From positions 1 to 64,000 of the forward strand of contig NZ_CP019688.1 in assembly GCF_002287505.1 (NCBI RefSeq): DNA of 64,000 bases, in the 5' to 3' direction. Each line of letters opens with the position of its first letter. The stretch's first letter is position 1. Positions 55,149 to 63,519 of the stretch are shown here, one piece after another. The stretch comes from Corynebacterium glaucum (GTDB lineage Bacteria > Actinomycetota > Actinomycetes > Mycobacteriales > Mycobacteriaceae). Below the pieces are notes generated by a model. It had not been told where the DNA came from and ran no database searches. It saw only the letters and a list, made by a program, of their open reading frames with translations. A program made the translations under genes and the position numbers.

Positions 55149-56543
55149 ATGCACCAGGTGGACACAGCAGCCCAGGCAGTCGAGGAACTTGTCTCGCTTT
55201 ACGACGGCGCGTGTGGTCGCGCGCGCGACGCGATCGCAAGCGGAAAGTACGAGTCCTACAGCAGCGTGGTCTACCCGAAGCTCTCGGTGCGCGTGACATC
55301 GTGGCATCCGATCAACCGCTCCGAGCCATTCGGCTACGTGGACGAGGCCGGGGTTTACTCCGCGGTGCTGTCCCGCCCCGACCTCATGCGCCCATACCTC
55401 TTGGCCCAGCTCGAGGCGTTGACTTCGAACTACGAGTGCGAGGTGTGGGTCGGGGAATCGGACGTGTGCATCCCGCCGGAGTACATCACCGGCATCGACG
55501 ACCTGTCGGCTGTGCGCGGCTCCAACACCCCGCACGTGCCGCGCCCGACGCTGGACGAGGTTGACGATGCGATTGTCGACGGGCACTGGGACGCGTTCCA
55601 CGGCAAGGAAAAGCCGCTGTTCCACTTCAGGCCGCAGCGTTTTGATCTGGCGCTGGCCCGCCTGGAGCACTACACGGGCATTTCGCCGGAGTCGTTGCAG
55701 AAGTACATCCTGTTCACCAACTACGCCATGCACGTCACCGAGTTCGTGCGTTTCGGCGTACGCGAGCTTTCCAACCCGGATTCGCGCTACACCAGGCTGG
55801 TGCTGCCCTCGGGCGAGACGGTGTCCGACACCGTTGCGCTCGAGGACCTGGAGCTCGGCTCGAAGTTCCAGATGCCGCGCTACGACTTGGTCTGCGAAGG
55901 CGGAGACGGCATCACCATGATCAACATTGGTGTTGGGCCGTCGAACGCGAAGACCATTACGGATTGTCTGGCGGTGCTGCGCCCTGAGGCGTGGATCATG
56001 ATCGGGCACTGTGCAGGCATGGACGCGCGCATGCGTATCGGCGACCTGATCTTGGGCAACGCTTACGAGCGTCGGGACCATGTGTTGGACGAGCACATCG
56101 GCCGCGACCAGCCGATCCCCGCCGTGCCCGAGATCCAGCGCACGCTGGAGAAGGCGGTGGAAAAGGTCTACGGCGATGAGACGTCGCTGATGCGCACCGG
56201 CACCGTGCTGTCGACGGGGGATAGGAACTGGGAGTGGAAGTCCCCGCGCGACCTGTGGGATTGGCTGCGCGGCTCCACGGCGGTGGCGGTGGACATGGAG
56301 TCCTGCACGCTCGCGGCCAACGGATACCGCTACCGCGTTCCCTACGGCACGTTGCTCGCCGTGTCCGACCTGCCGCTGCACGCCGTGCCGAAGCTGCCCG
56401 CAGGCGCGCAGGCGTTTTACTCCAACTCGAAGGAGGCGCACGTGATGTGCGCCGTGCGCGCGATGGAGCGCCTAGCCAGGAATCCGCGTCGGCTGCGCAC
56501 CCGCAAGCTGCGCCGCACGATCGGCGAGGTTCCGTTCCGCTAG
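55149..56543 (+). CDS. amn: AMP nucleosidase
   Basis: Amn splits AMP into adenine and ribose-5-phosphate. The 464-residue protein has an N-terminal Amn-specific domain (with SYSSVVYPKLSVRVTSW) and a C-terminal nucleoside-phosphorylase-like domain (from about 255; IGVGPSNAKTITDCLAVL, VAVDMESCTLAANGY). Length and order match bacterial Amn. It is leaderless behind TATTCT. An in-frame GCTTTACGAC motif (55196-55205) encodes Leu-Tyr-Asp. Confidence 0.92.
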   Translation: MHQVDTAAQAVEELVSLYDGACGRARDAIASGKYESYSSVVYPKLSVRVTSWHPINRSEPFGYVDEAGVYSAVLSRPDLMRPYLLAQLEALTSNYECEVWVGESDVCIPPEYITGIDDLSAVRGSNTPHVPRPTLDEVDDAIVDGHWDAFHGKEKPLFHFRPQRFDLALARLEHYTGISPESLQKYILFTNYAMHVTEFVRFGVRELSNPDSRYTRLVLPSGETVSDTVALEDLELGSKFQMPRYDLVCEGGDGITMINIGVGPSNAKTITDCLAVLRPEAWIMIGHCAGMDARMRIGDLILGNAYERRDHVLDEHIGRDQPIPAVPEIQRTLEKAVEKVYGDETSLMRTGTVLSTGDRNWEWKSPRDLWDWLRGSTAVAVDMESCTLAANGYRYRVPYGTLLAVSDLPLHAVPKLPAGAQAFYSNSKEAHVMCAVRAMERLARNPRRLRTRKLRRTIGEVPFR

Positions 56544-56592
56544 GAGTGGCAATCCTGCGCAATCCGGCGCAAACGCACTACCCTGCGAAACG

Positions 56593-57564
56593 ATGGCCCA
56601 GCACACCTCCCCGGACAGGACGCAGACGCAGCCGCAGTTCGACGACCCCGCGATCGCGATTGCGCACCGCAGCGCCGTGCGCTCGATCGAGCGGGTGGTC
56701 TGTGAAACCGCGGTGCCGACGGACCCGTCGGAAGCGAAGCGCAGCGTCCTCGCGCAGCTGGAACACCCTAAGGTGCTGATTGTCACCGGCGCGGGCATGT
56801 CCACCGAATCGGGCATCCCGGATTACCGCTCGAAGAACGGCCGCCTGACCAAGGGCCGCCCCATGACGTTTCAGGAGTTCGCGCACTCGCCGGAGCAGGT
56901 GCGCCGCTACTGGGCCCGCGCCTTTGTTGGCATCCGCTTCATGTGGGCGGCGCACCCGAACCGCGCACACTTCGCCCTGGTGGAGCTGGAGCGCGCCGGG
57001 CTGACCACCGGCATCGTCACCCAAAACGTCGACGGTCTGCACACCGAGGCCGGTTCCGCGAACGTCATTGCGTTGCACGGGGACATGGACCATGTGGCGT
57101 GCCTCGACTGCCACTCGCTGCATGAGCGATCGCTTATCGACGCCCTGTTTGACGCCGCCAACCCCGACTTCTTCGAATCGGTGCGCGTCGAAGGATCCAT
57201 GATCAACCCGGACGGAGACGTGGAGCTGCGCGATGCCGATGTGCAGCGCTTTGAAATGGTCGCCTGCCCCGCCTGCGGCGGCGCGCGGCTGAAGCCGAAC
57301 GTGGTCTACTTCGGCGAGAACGTGCCGAAGTCCCGCCGCGCGGAGGCAGACCGCTGGCTTGCGCAGTCCACCTCCGTCATCGCGATTGGCACGAGCCTGG
57401 CGGTGATGAGCGGGTACAAGTTCGTGCTAGATGCCAAGCGCCAGGGCAAGCCGGTCGCGGTAATCAACGGGGGACCCGGCCGGGCGGACACCAAGGCGGA
57501 CACCGTCTGGCGCACCAATGTGGGTGACGCGCTGGATCAAGTCCTCGACGGGCTGGGCCTATGA
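56593..57564 (+). CDS. Sir2-family NAD-dependent protein deacylase
   Basis: A 323-residue sirtuin. NAD-binding motifs are TGAGMSTESGIPDYRS and TQNVDGLH; the catalytic His is in ALHGDMDHVAC. The structural zinc ligands are CLDC and CPAC. The protein has about 60 extra N-terminal residues. ATG 56593 is 8 nt after TACCCT (leaderless). The next gene overlaps by 4 bases. GCTTATCGAC (57132-57141) is in frame as Leu-Ile-Asp. Confidence 0.93.
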   Translation: MAQHTSPDRTQTQPQFDDPAIAIAHRSAVRSIERVVCETAVPTDPSEAKRSVLAQLEHPKVLIVTGAGMSTESGIPDYRSKNGRLTKGRPMTFQEFAHSPEQVRRYWARAFVGIRFMWAAHPNRAHFALVELERAGLTTGIVTQNVDGLHTEAGSANVIALHGDMDHVACLDCHSLHERSLIDALFDAANPDFFESVRVEGSMINPDGDVELRDADVQRFEMVACPACGGARLKPNVVYFGENVPKSRRAEADRWLAQSTSVIAIGTSLAVMSGYKFVLDAKRQGKPVAVINGGPGRADTKADTVWRTNVGDALDQVLDGLGL

Positions 57565-58670
57565 TCGCAGCCGTCGTCAATGCCCTGGGTCTTGTGGCTA
57601 TCCTCGCCTTCGCGTGGTGGCGATACCAGGTCAACGCCGACGAGCTGGGAAATGTTTTCGCGAACCATCTGGCTGAAGAAGTACCGACAGATCTGCAGGT
57701 CTATCTTCTTGGCGGCCAGCGCGTCTCTGAGGGTTTGCCGCTTTATGGCGGCGACCTCTTGCCCGGGCTGCCGTTCACGTACCCGCCGTTCGCCGGAGTG
57801 GTGTTCTCGTGGTTCGGCGAGTCCCGCCCGGCGCTCGGGATCGCGTGGACCGTGGCGTCGATAATTGTGCTGGCCTGGGTGGTGTGGGAGTCGGGGAGGA
57901 AAGGCTCCGGTTTTACGCCGGTAATCCTGCTGACTGCGTTCTTCGTCGTGTGTACGGAGCCGGTGCACGCCACGCTGTTTTTCGGGCAGGTCAATATCTT
58001 CCTCATGGCGCTGGTCTGCCTGGATTTTCTGCCGAAGAACCGCTGGTCTGGCGTGGGTACCGGCTTGGCCGCGGGGTTCAAGCTCACGCCGGCGTTTTTC
58101 ATCTTGCTGTTTGCCCTGCGCCGCCAGTGGGGCGCAGTATTCGTTGCGGCGTTCACGTTTCTGTGCACGGTTGCAACGGGCTTTGCCGAGGTCAAGGATG
58201 CCGGCCGTTTCTGGACGGAGTTAATGTTCGACTCCGACCGCGTCGGCTCCGCCGATAACCCGGGTGCGCAGGCGATCCGCCAGGTATTGGAGCGTCAGTT
58301 CGGCATTGACTCCACGGGGGTTTGGCTCGCGCTCGCAGTAGCAGTCACGGTACTGGCTGCAGCGGCCGCGCACTTTGCTTTACGACGGGACGAGGTTGCC
58401 CTAGCGGTCGCCTTCATCGGGATGGCGTCGTGCCTCGTCAGCCCCTTCTCGTGGCATCACCACTGGGTGTGGATCGTGCCGTTCGGCGTGGTGATCTACC
58501 GGTGGTGGGGTGTGCTCGCACTCACGCTGTTCATGCTCCCGTACGTAGCACTGAATGTGTCGTACGGGTTGTTCATGGTGCCGGAGCTGCTCTTCACCGC
58601 GGTGCCCATCGGGTTCATGGTGTGGTTTGTTGCCCGCGAAGCCTTCGGCGCGTTGGCGCAGCGCTCCTAG
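57561..58670 (+). CDS. GT87-family polyprenyl-phosphate-mannose-dependent mannosyltransferase
   Basis: A 369-residue membrane protein with about nine or ten helices, an Asp/Tyr-rich first loop (DLQVYLLGGQRVSEGLPLYG) and the conserved FTYPPFAGV segment. This matches GT87/DUF2029 enzymes, which use decaprenyl-phosphate mannose to elongate PIMs, lipomannan or arabinomannan in mycolata. ATG 57561 overlaps the sirtuin stop, so the two are co-translated. The exact acceptor is unknown. Confidence 0.82.
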   Translation: MIAAVVNALGLVAILAFAWWRYQVNADELGNVFANHLAEEVPTDLQVYLLGGQRVSEGLPLYGGDLLPGLPFTYPPFAGVVFSWFGESRPALGIAWTVASIIVLAWVVWESGRKGSGFTPVILLTAFFVVCTEPVHATLFFGQVNIFLMALVCLDFLPKNRWSGVGTGLAAGFKLTPAFFILLFALRRQWGAVFVAAFTFLCTVATGFAEVKDAGRFWTELMFDSDRVGSADNPGAQAIRQVLERQFGIDSTGVWLALAVAVTVLAAAAAHFALRRDEVALAVAFIGMASCLVSPFSWHHHWVWIVPFGVVIYRWWGVLALTLFMLPYVALNVSYGLFMVPELLFTAVPIGFMVWFVAREAFGALAQRS

Positions 58671-59998
58671 CGCGCTCCGACAGTTGCTTTCGCTTTGGGC
58701 TCGGCCGGGGACTCGGCGTCCCCGCCGGGCGTAGCGTTGTCCCAGACCTCCTTGTCCCAGATGCCTTCGCGCTTGGACACGATCGTGGCCACTAGTGCCT
58801 GGCCGGTGACGTTGAGGGCGGTGCGGCCCATGTCGATGATCGGGTCAACCGCGAGCAGCAGGCCGACACCGGCCAGCGGCAGGCCCAGCGTGGACAACGT
58901 AAGGGTGAGCATCACGGTGGCGCCCGTGGTACCTGCAGTTGCTGCCGACCCGAGCACGGAGACGATCACGATCAACAGGTAGTCCGTGAACTCCAACTGG
59001 ATGCCGTAGAACTGGGCAACGAAGATCGCAGCAACGGCCGGGTAAATCGAGGCGCAGCCGTCCATCTTGGTGGTAGCGCCGAGCGGCACCGCAAACGCGG
59101 CGTACTCGCGTGGGACACCGAGGGATTCTTCGGAGATACGCTGCGTCACTGGCATCACGCCCATCGAGGAGCGGGTGGCAAAGCCCAGGGTGGTGACCGG
59201 CCACACGCGCTTGAAGAAGCCCACGACCGGGATGCGGTTGAGCGCGAGTAGCGCGGGGTAGAAGCCGAAGAGCACTAGGCCGAGGCCGACGTAGATCGCG
59301 AGCACGAACTTGCCCAGGGAGCCAAGCGCTTCCCATCCGTAGGCGGCAACGGCGTTGCCGATCAGCGCCGCGGTGCCAATCGGTGCGAGGCGGATAATCC
59401 ACCACAGCACCTCTTGGATCACCTTGAGCAGGGAGCCGGAGAACTCGATGAACGGCTCGGCCGCCTTGCCCGCCTTCACGGCGGCAACGCCAACGAGCAG
59501 CGAGATCACCAGGATCTGCAGCACGTTGAAGGAGACGCTCACTGCGCCGGTGTCGCCGACTTTCGCGCTAAGGCCGAGGAAATTCGACGGGACGACGGAG
59601 TTGAGGAAGCCCATCCACGACCCGGTCGAGCTGGGCTCGGTGGCGTTCGCGGCGTCGACGGTGGAGTTCATGCCCGGCCGCACAACCAGGCCAACCACAA
59701 TGCCGATGACCACTGAGAAGAACGCGGTGATGGCGAACCAAACCAGGGTTTGGACCGCGAGACGAGCTGCGTTGGTGACCTTGCGCAGGTTGGCAACCGA
59801 GGTCACCACCGCGGTGAATACTAGCGGCGGAATGAGCAGCTTCAGCAGCTGCACGTAGGTCGAGCCCACCCACGCGAGCGTGGCGGCGAGCGCGTTACCG
59901 TCGCCCATTCCGGCGGCGACGAAACCGAGAATCAAGCCGATGATCAAACCGGCGATGACTTGGGCACCGAAGTTCGAGGCCCACTTTGGGAGATGCAT
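58667..59998 (-). CDS. dicarboxylate/amino acid:cation symporter (DAACS)
   Basis: A 443-residue protein with eight-helix-plus-hairpin topology. The family signatures include the Ser-rich hairpin region TLGFATRSSMGVMPVTQ, PLGATTKMDGCA (NMDGT-like; here KMDG) and SAATAGTTGATVML. It imports glutamate, aspartate or C4-dicarboxylates with Na+ or H+. ATG 59998 follows AGGAAAGAG. The promoter region (59999-60144) contains a TAGACCGACCTGTC site also found before the ROK regulator gene. Confidence 0.9.
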   Translation of the reverse strand: MHLPKWASNFGAQVIAGLIIGLILGFVAAGMGDGNALAATLAWVGSTYVQLLKLLIPPLVFTAVVTSVANLRKVTNAARLAVQTLVWFAITAFFSVVIGIVVGLVVRPGMNSTVDAANATEPSSTGSWMGFLNSVVPSNFLGLSAKVGDTGAVSVSFNVLQILVISLLVGVAAVKAGKAAEPFIEFSGSLLKVIQEVLWWIIRLAPIGTAALIGNAVAAYGWEALGSLGKFVLAIYVGLGLVLFGFYPALLALNRIPVVGFFKRVWPVTTLGFATRSSMGVMPVTQRISEESLGVPREYAAFAVPLGATTKMDGCASIYPAVAAIFVAQFYGIQLEFTDYLLIVIVSVLGSAATAGTTGATVMLTLTLSTLGLPLAGVGLLLAVDPIIDMGRTALNVTGQALVATIVSKREGIWDKEVWDNATPGGDAESPAEPKAKATVGAR

Positions 59999-60088
59999 GA
60001 TCGCTCTTTCCTAGACAGATCAGTTCATATAGGTGAAATTACTAGCGCACAACCTACTCTTTTCTCCTAGAACGTCAAGATCTAGAAG

Positions 60089-60102
60089 TAGACCGACCTG
60101 TC
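60089..60102. promoter_or_regulatory. TAGACCG motif, candidate ROK-regulator site 1
   Basis: TAGACCGACCTGTC lies between the divergent DAACS transporter and gamma-carbonic anhydrase genes. It matches 12 of 14 bases of the site upstream of the ROK gene. Confidence 0.4.
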
Positions 60103-60144
60103 TTAAGCGTGCCGTCGTGAAGCAAAAAGCCTTAAGCTGGGCCC

Positions 60145-60669
60145 ATGATTTATGCCTTTGAGGGCAAAGCCCCGACCATCCACGAGACGGCGTATGTGGC
60201 TCCGAGCGCGACGGTCATCGGCGATGTCACGCTCGGGCCCGATGTCAACGTTTGGCCGGGAGCGGTGCTGCGCGGCGATGTCGGCCGGATTGTCATCGGC
60301 GCGCGCTCGAACATTCAAGACGGCTGCGTGGTGCACGTGGATACCGGGGGCGAGACGGTGCTTGCAGAGGATGTTTCCGTCGGCCACCTGGCGCTGCTGC
60401 ATTCGTGCACGGTGGGCCCAGCGTGCTTGATTGGGATGGGCTCGACGGTGCTGTCGCGCTCTGTAGTGGGCGAGGGCACGATCATCGCTGGGGGAGCGGT
60501 GGTGCTCGAGGGGCAGGAGATTCCGGCGTTTTCTCTCGCCGCGGGGGTGCCGGCGAAAGTGAAGCGGGAGCTGGATCCGGCGACCCGGGCGGATCGCGTT
60601 TCCCACGCCGCGCAGTACGTGAAGCTAGCTGGACGCCATCGCGACGGGATCCGCGAGCACAAGATCTAG
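60145..60669 (+). CDS. gamma-carbonic anhydrase family protein
   Basis: A 174-residue left-handed beta-helix protein with repeated hexapeptides (such as VIGDVTLGPDVNVWPGAVL). The metal-binding His residues are in VVHVD and SVGHLALLHSC, as in gamma-class carbonic anhydrases. Many family members have unknown activity. ATG 60145 is 6 nt after TAAGCT (leaderless). Its 3' end overlaps the convergent ROK gene by 45 bp. A GTCGTGAAGCAAAAAG motif copy (60114-60129) overlaps its promoter. Confidence 0.88.
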   Translation: MIYAFEGKAPTIHETAYVAPSATVIGDVTLGPDVNVWPGAVLRGDVGRIVIGARSNIQDGCVVHVDTGGETVLAEDVSVGHLALLHSCTVGPACLIGMGSTVLSRSVVGEGTIIAGGAVVLEGQEIPAFSLAAGVPAKVKRELDPATRADRVSHAAQYVKLAGRHRDGIREHKI

Positions 60670-61686
60670 CGCCACGGCGCGCGCGATGTCGCGCACCATC
60701 TCGCGGTGGGTGGGCAGCATGCGCAGGTCCACCTTCGCCCTGAACGTCTCGCGCACAGCCTGCGCGAAGGGGGCGGGGGCGAGCGGATCATCGATGAACG
60801 CGCTGCCCGCAATGACCACGGTTGCAGGTTCGTGGGCTTCGCACAGCTCGCCGACCAGCTCGCCCAAACCGCGCGCACGGCGGTCGAGGGCCTCGCGCGA
60901 AACGTGCTGCACGGTCGTGTCGGTCACCGCTTGGCGCAGGGTGCGTATCGACGGCTCGTTGATCTGCTCTAGGAGCCCCTGGGTGGTCAAATCCTCGCGG
61001 ACCACTTCGATCGGAGCGACTTCCTCATCGGTGCCCACCGCCGCGGCGATGGAATCGTCGGCGAAAAGCGCGAGCACCGAGGGCATGGCGAGGTCGGTGC
61101 TGGATTGCATCTCGGAACCGACGATGGCCGCGGACACCGAGGTGACCTGCACGGGGACTGCGAACTGTTCGCGCAGCTGCGCGCCGAGCTCAACGTCGTA
61201 CCAACCGAGGTTCGGCGCGGTGACGCTGCCGGAGTCGGTCACAGTGCCCGAGGCAGTGACGCCGACGGTGGCCAGCGGGCGGTTCAGACCCGCTGAAAGG
61301 CGGTTCAGGCCAGCCATGATGTGCTGGATGAAGTCGTCTTGATCCAGCGCGGCGACGGAGAGCTCGAGGTCAACGCTGCGCAGCAGGTGGCCTTTGAGGT
61401 CGAACAGCCCGATGTAGGTGGAGTCGGTGCCAATAGACACCCCGGCGTGCACCGCCCGGGGCTCCGCCAACTCGAGCGGCACCGTGGGGCGGCCGCGGCC
61501 CGTCGAGCGGGCGAGGTCCATGCGCTCGGTAACGTAACCGGCCTCGACCAGGGCCGTTACCGCACGGGTGATCGTCGGCTGCGACAGCCCGGTGGCTTCG
61601 ATGAGCTCGCTTCTCGACGTCAGCTCGCCCAGGCGCACAAGGTGTAACGCCTTCGCGGCGGGCGACCTGGGTCGAGAGAAAGCCAT
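60625..61686 (-). CDS. ROK-family transcriptional regulator
   Basis: A 353-residue protein. The N-terminal winged helix (LTSRSELIEATGLSQPTITR) precedes a ROK sugar-kinase-like fold (from about 80; VHAGVSIGTDSTYIGLFD). The kinase phosphate motif DxGxT is altered to SIGTDST and the zinc-site Cys cluster is not seen, so it should be a regulator without kinase activity. It probably responds to a sugar or sugar phosphate. TAGACCG motifs and a palindrome lie directly upstream, consistent with autoregulation. Confidence 0.87.
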   Translation of the reverse strand: MAFSRPRSPAAKALHLVRLGELTSRSELIEATGLSQPTITRAVTALVEAGYVTERMDLARSTGRGRPTVPLELAEPRAVHAGVSIGTDSTYIGLFDLKGHLLRSVDLELSVAALDQDDFIQHIMAGLNRLSAGLNRPLATVGVTASGTVTDSGSVTAPNLGWYDVELGAQLREQFAVPVQVTSVSAAIVGSEMQSSTDLAMPSVLALFADDSIAAAVGTDEEVAPIEVVREDLTTQGLLEQINEPSIRTLRQAVTDTTVQHVSREALDRRARGLGELVGELCEAHEPATVVIAGSAFIDDPLAPAPFAQAVRETFRAKVDLRMLPTHREMVRDIARAVALDLVLADPVAMASS

Positions 61687-61696
61687 GTTGCAAGTA

Positions 61697-61764
61697 CTAC
61701 CTTAAGGTAGACCGCCTTGTCCATTCGTTGACGTGTCCAGCAAGGCAAAATAGACCGCTTGGTA
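61697..61764. promoter_or_regulatory. palindrome and TAGACCG motifs upstream of the ROK gene (sites 2 and 3)
   Basis: CTACCTTAAGGTAG (61697-61710) is a perfect 14-bp palindrome. TAGACCGCCTTGTC (61708-61721) and TAGACCGCTTGGTA (61751-61764) follow. The first TAGACCG copy overlaps the palindrome. Together they form a likely operator region. Confidence 0.5.
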
Positions 61765-61828
61765 TGCCGTATGGGGCCTGCTCGCAACGGTTCAGCGGTT
61801 TTGGGTCCGTGGGTTAGAATCCCTAGCC

Positions 61829-63496
61829 ATGACTTCACTCTCCGCGGCCATACGCGAAACCTCGCTACTGGACGCAACCTGCGAAGACTTTGTTTATGAC
61901 CTCGTCGAACTCGTGCCCACCGTGGGCACCCAGATCGGCCTCGACGGCCACGACGGGGAGCTGCAGGACTATAGCCCAGCGTTCTGGGACGCAGTCGCGG
62001 ACCGCATCCGCGACTTGGTCCAGGACGTGGAGGCACTCAATGACTCCACCGACGCGTGCGATGACGAAGATGATTTTGACGATGTCGACCGCCTGACCGC
62101 TGCAATCCTGCGCGACCAGATGACGTTTGAGCTGGACCTGCACCACCGCGGCGAATACCTGCGCCGACTGAACATTATTGATTCCCCAGTGCAGACCATC
62201 CGCGACTCGTTCGCGCTGATGCCGAAGGTCACCCCGGAAGACTTCGACAACATTGCCTCGCGCATGTCCAAGGTGCGCACGGCGCTGCGCGGCTACGCGG
62301 AATCGCTCGCCGAGGCTGCGCAGACCGGCGATGTCGCTTCGCACCGTCAGATCGACGGCGTGATTAGCCAGTGCGAGGCGCTTGCGGAAGACGGCTCCCT
62401 GCTCGAGCGCCAGGGCCTGCCGCCTGAATCGGCCGTGGTGGAGGAAGCGAAGCAAGCGTTCTCAGAGTTCGCCGACTGGCTCTCCACAGAACTCTCCCCA
62501 CAGGCCACCCATGAAGATGGCGTGGGGCGCGACCGCTACGAGATGTTCTCCGAGTTTTTCCTGGGCCGCAGCATCGACCTCGACGAGGCGTACAACTGGG
62601 CCAAGGACGAACTGGCAAAAACCGTCGACGAGCAGGTGCAGCTCGCCCACAAACTCTACGGCTCGGACACCAACGTGCTGGGCGCGTACCGCCAGCTCAA
62701 CGAAGATCCGCGCTACCAAGTCCACGGCACCGACGCGCTGATGGAGTGGATGCGCAGCGTCAACGACGAAGTGCGCAGCGAACTCAACGGCAAGGACCTC
62801 ACCGTCCCTGAGGATCTGCCCCCCGTTGAGTGCGCCATCGACGGCGCCGGCTCCGGCGGGATCTTCTACACCCCGCCGTCAGACGACCTGTTGCGCCCAG
62901 GCACCATGTGGTGGTCCGTGCCGGAGGGCCAGGAGGTCTTCCACACCTGGCAGGAGCTGACCACGGTCTTCCACGAGGGCATGCCGGGCCATCACCTGCA
63001 GATCGCTACGACGCTGCTGCAGCGCCGCGACCTGAATCTGTGGCGCCGCTCGCTGTACTGGAACTCCGGCCACGGCGAGGGTTGGGCACTCTACGCCGAG
63101 CACCTCATGGCCGACCACGGCTATTTCGACGATCCGGGCTACCGCATGGGCTTGCTGGATTCTCGCAGGTTGCGGCTCGCACGAGTGCTTGTCGACGTCG
63201 GCGTGCACCTGAAGAAAGCCACCCCGGATGGCATCGGAACGTGGGATGCGCAGTACGCCAAGGCCTTCCTGCGCGATAACTGCGCCATGATGGAGGCGAA
63301 CCTGTCCTTCGAGTTGGACCGCTACATGGGCTGGCCGGGACAGGCGCCGTCGTACGCGATCGGTTACCGCGACTGGCTCACCCTGCGCGACAAAGCGCTC
63401 GCCGAGGGTATGGATCTGCGCCGCTTCCACGACAAGGCGCTCCGCCTCGGCTCGATGCCGATGGACATGCTGGCCAACGAGGTGCTCAACCACTAA
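61829..63496 (+). CDS. DUF885-family metallohydrolase
   Basis: A 555-residue soluble protein of the DUF885 family, distantly related to M3-like gluzincin peptidases. The zinc motif HEGMPGHH lies near residue 382, with a downstream Glu-rich helix (GHGEGWALYAEHLM) that supplies the third ligand. Full length. ATG 61829 is 8 nt after TAGAAT (leaderless). The substrate is unknown; a peptidase function is likely. Confidence 0.88.
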   Translation: MTSLSAAIRETSLLDATCEDFVYDLVELVPTVGTQIGLDGHDGELQDYSPAFWDAVADRIRDLVQDVEALNDSTDACDDEDDFDDVDRLTAAILRDQMTFELDLHHRGEYLRRLNIIDSPVQTIRDSFALMPKVTPEDFDNIASRMSKVRTALRGYAESLAEAAQTGDVASHRQIDGVISQCEALAEDGSLLERQGLPPESAVVEEAKQAFSEFADWLSTELSPQATHEDGVGRDRYEMFSEFFLGRSIDLDEAYNWAKDELAKTVDEQVQLAHKLYGSDTNVLGAYRQLNEDPRYQVHGTDALMEWMRSVNDEVRSELNGKDLTVPEDLPPVECAIDGAGSGGIFYTPPSDDLLRPGTMWWSVPEGQEVFHTWQELTTVFHEGMPGHHLQIATTLLQRRDLNLWRRSLYWNSGHGEGWALYAEHLMADHGYFDDPGYRMGLLDSRRLRLARVLVDVGVHLKKATPDGIGTWDAQYAKAFLRDNCAMMEANLSFELDRYMGWPGQAPSYAIGYRDWLTLRDKALAEGMDLRRFHDKALRLGSMPMDMLANEVLNH

Positions 63497-63519
63497 GCGC
63501 CCCAGCCTTTGGCTGTCGC

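Noticed and set aside
60089..60105. McbR operator (TAGAC-N6-GTCTA)
   Set aside because: TAGAC-N6-GTCTT is close, but the shared longer TAGACCGMCYTGTC string at the ROK promoter points to a different regulator, and no sulfur-metabolism gene is adjacent.
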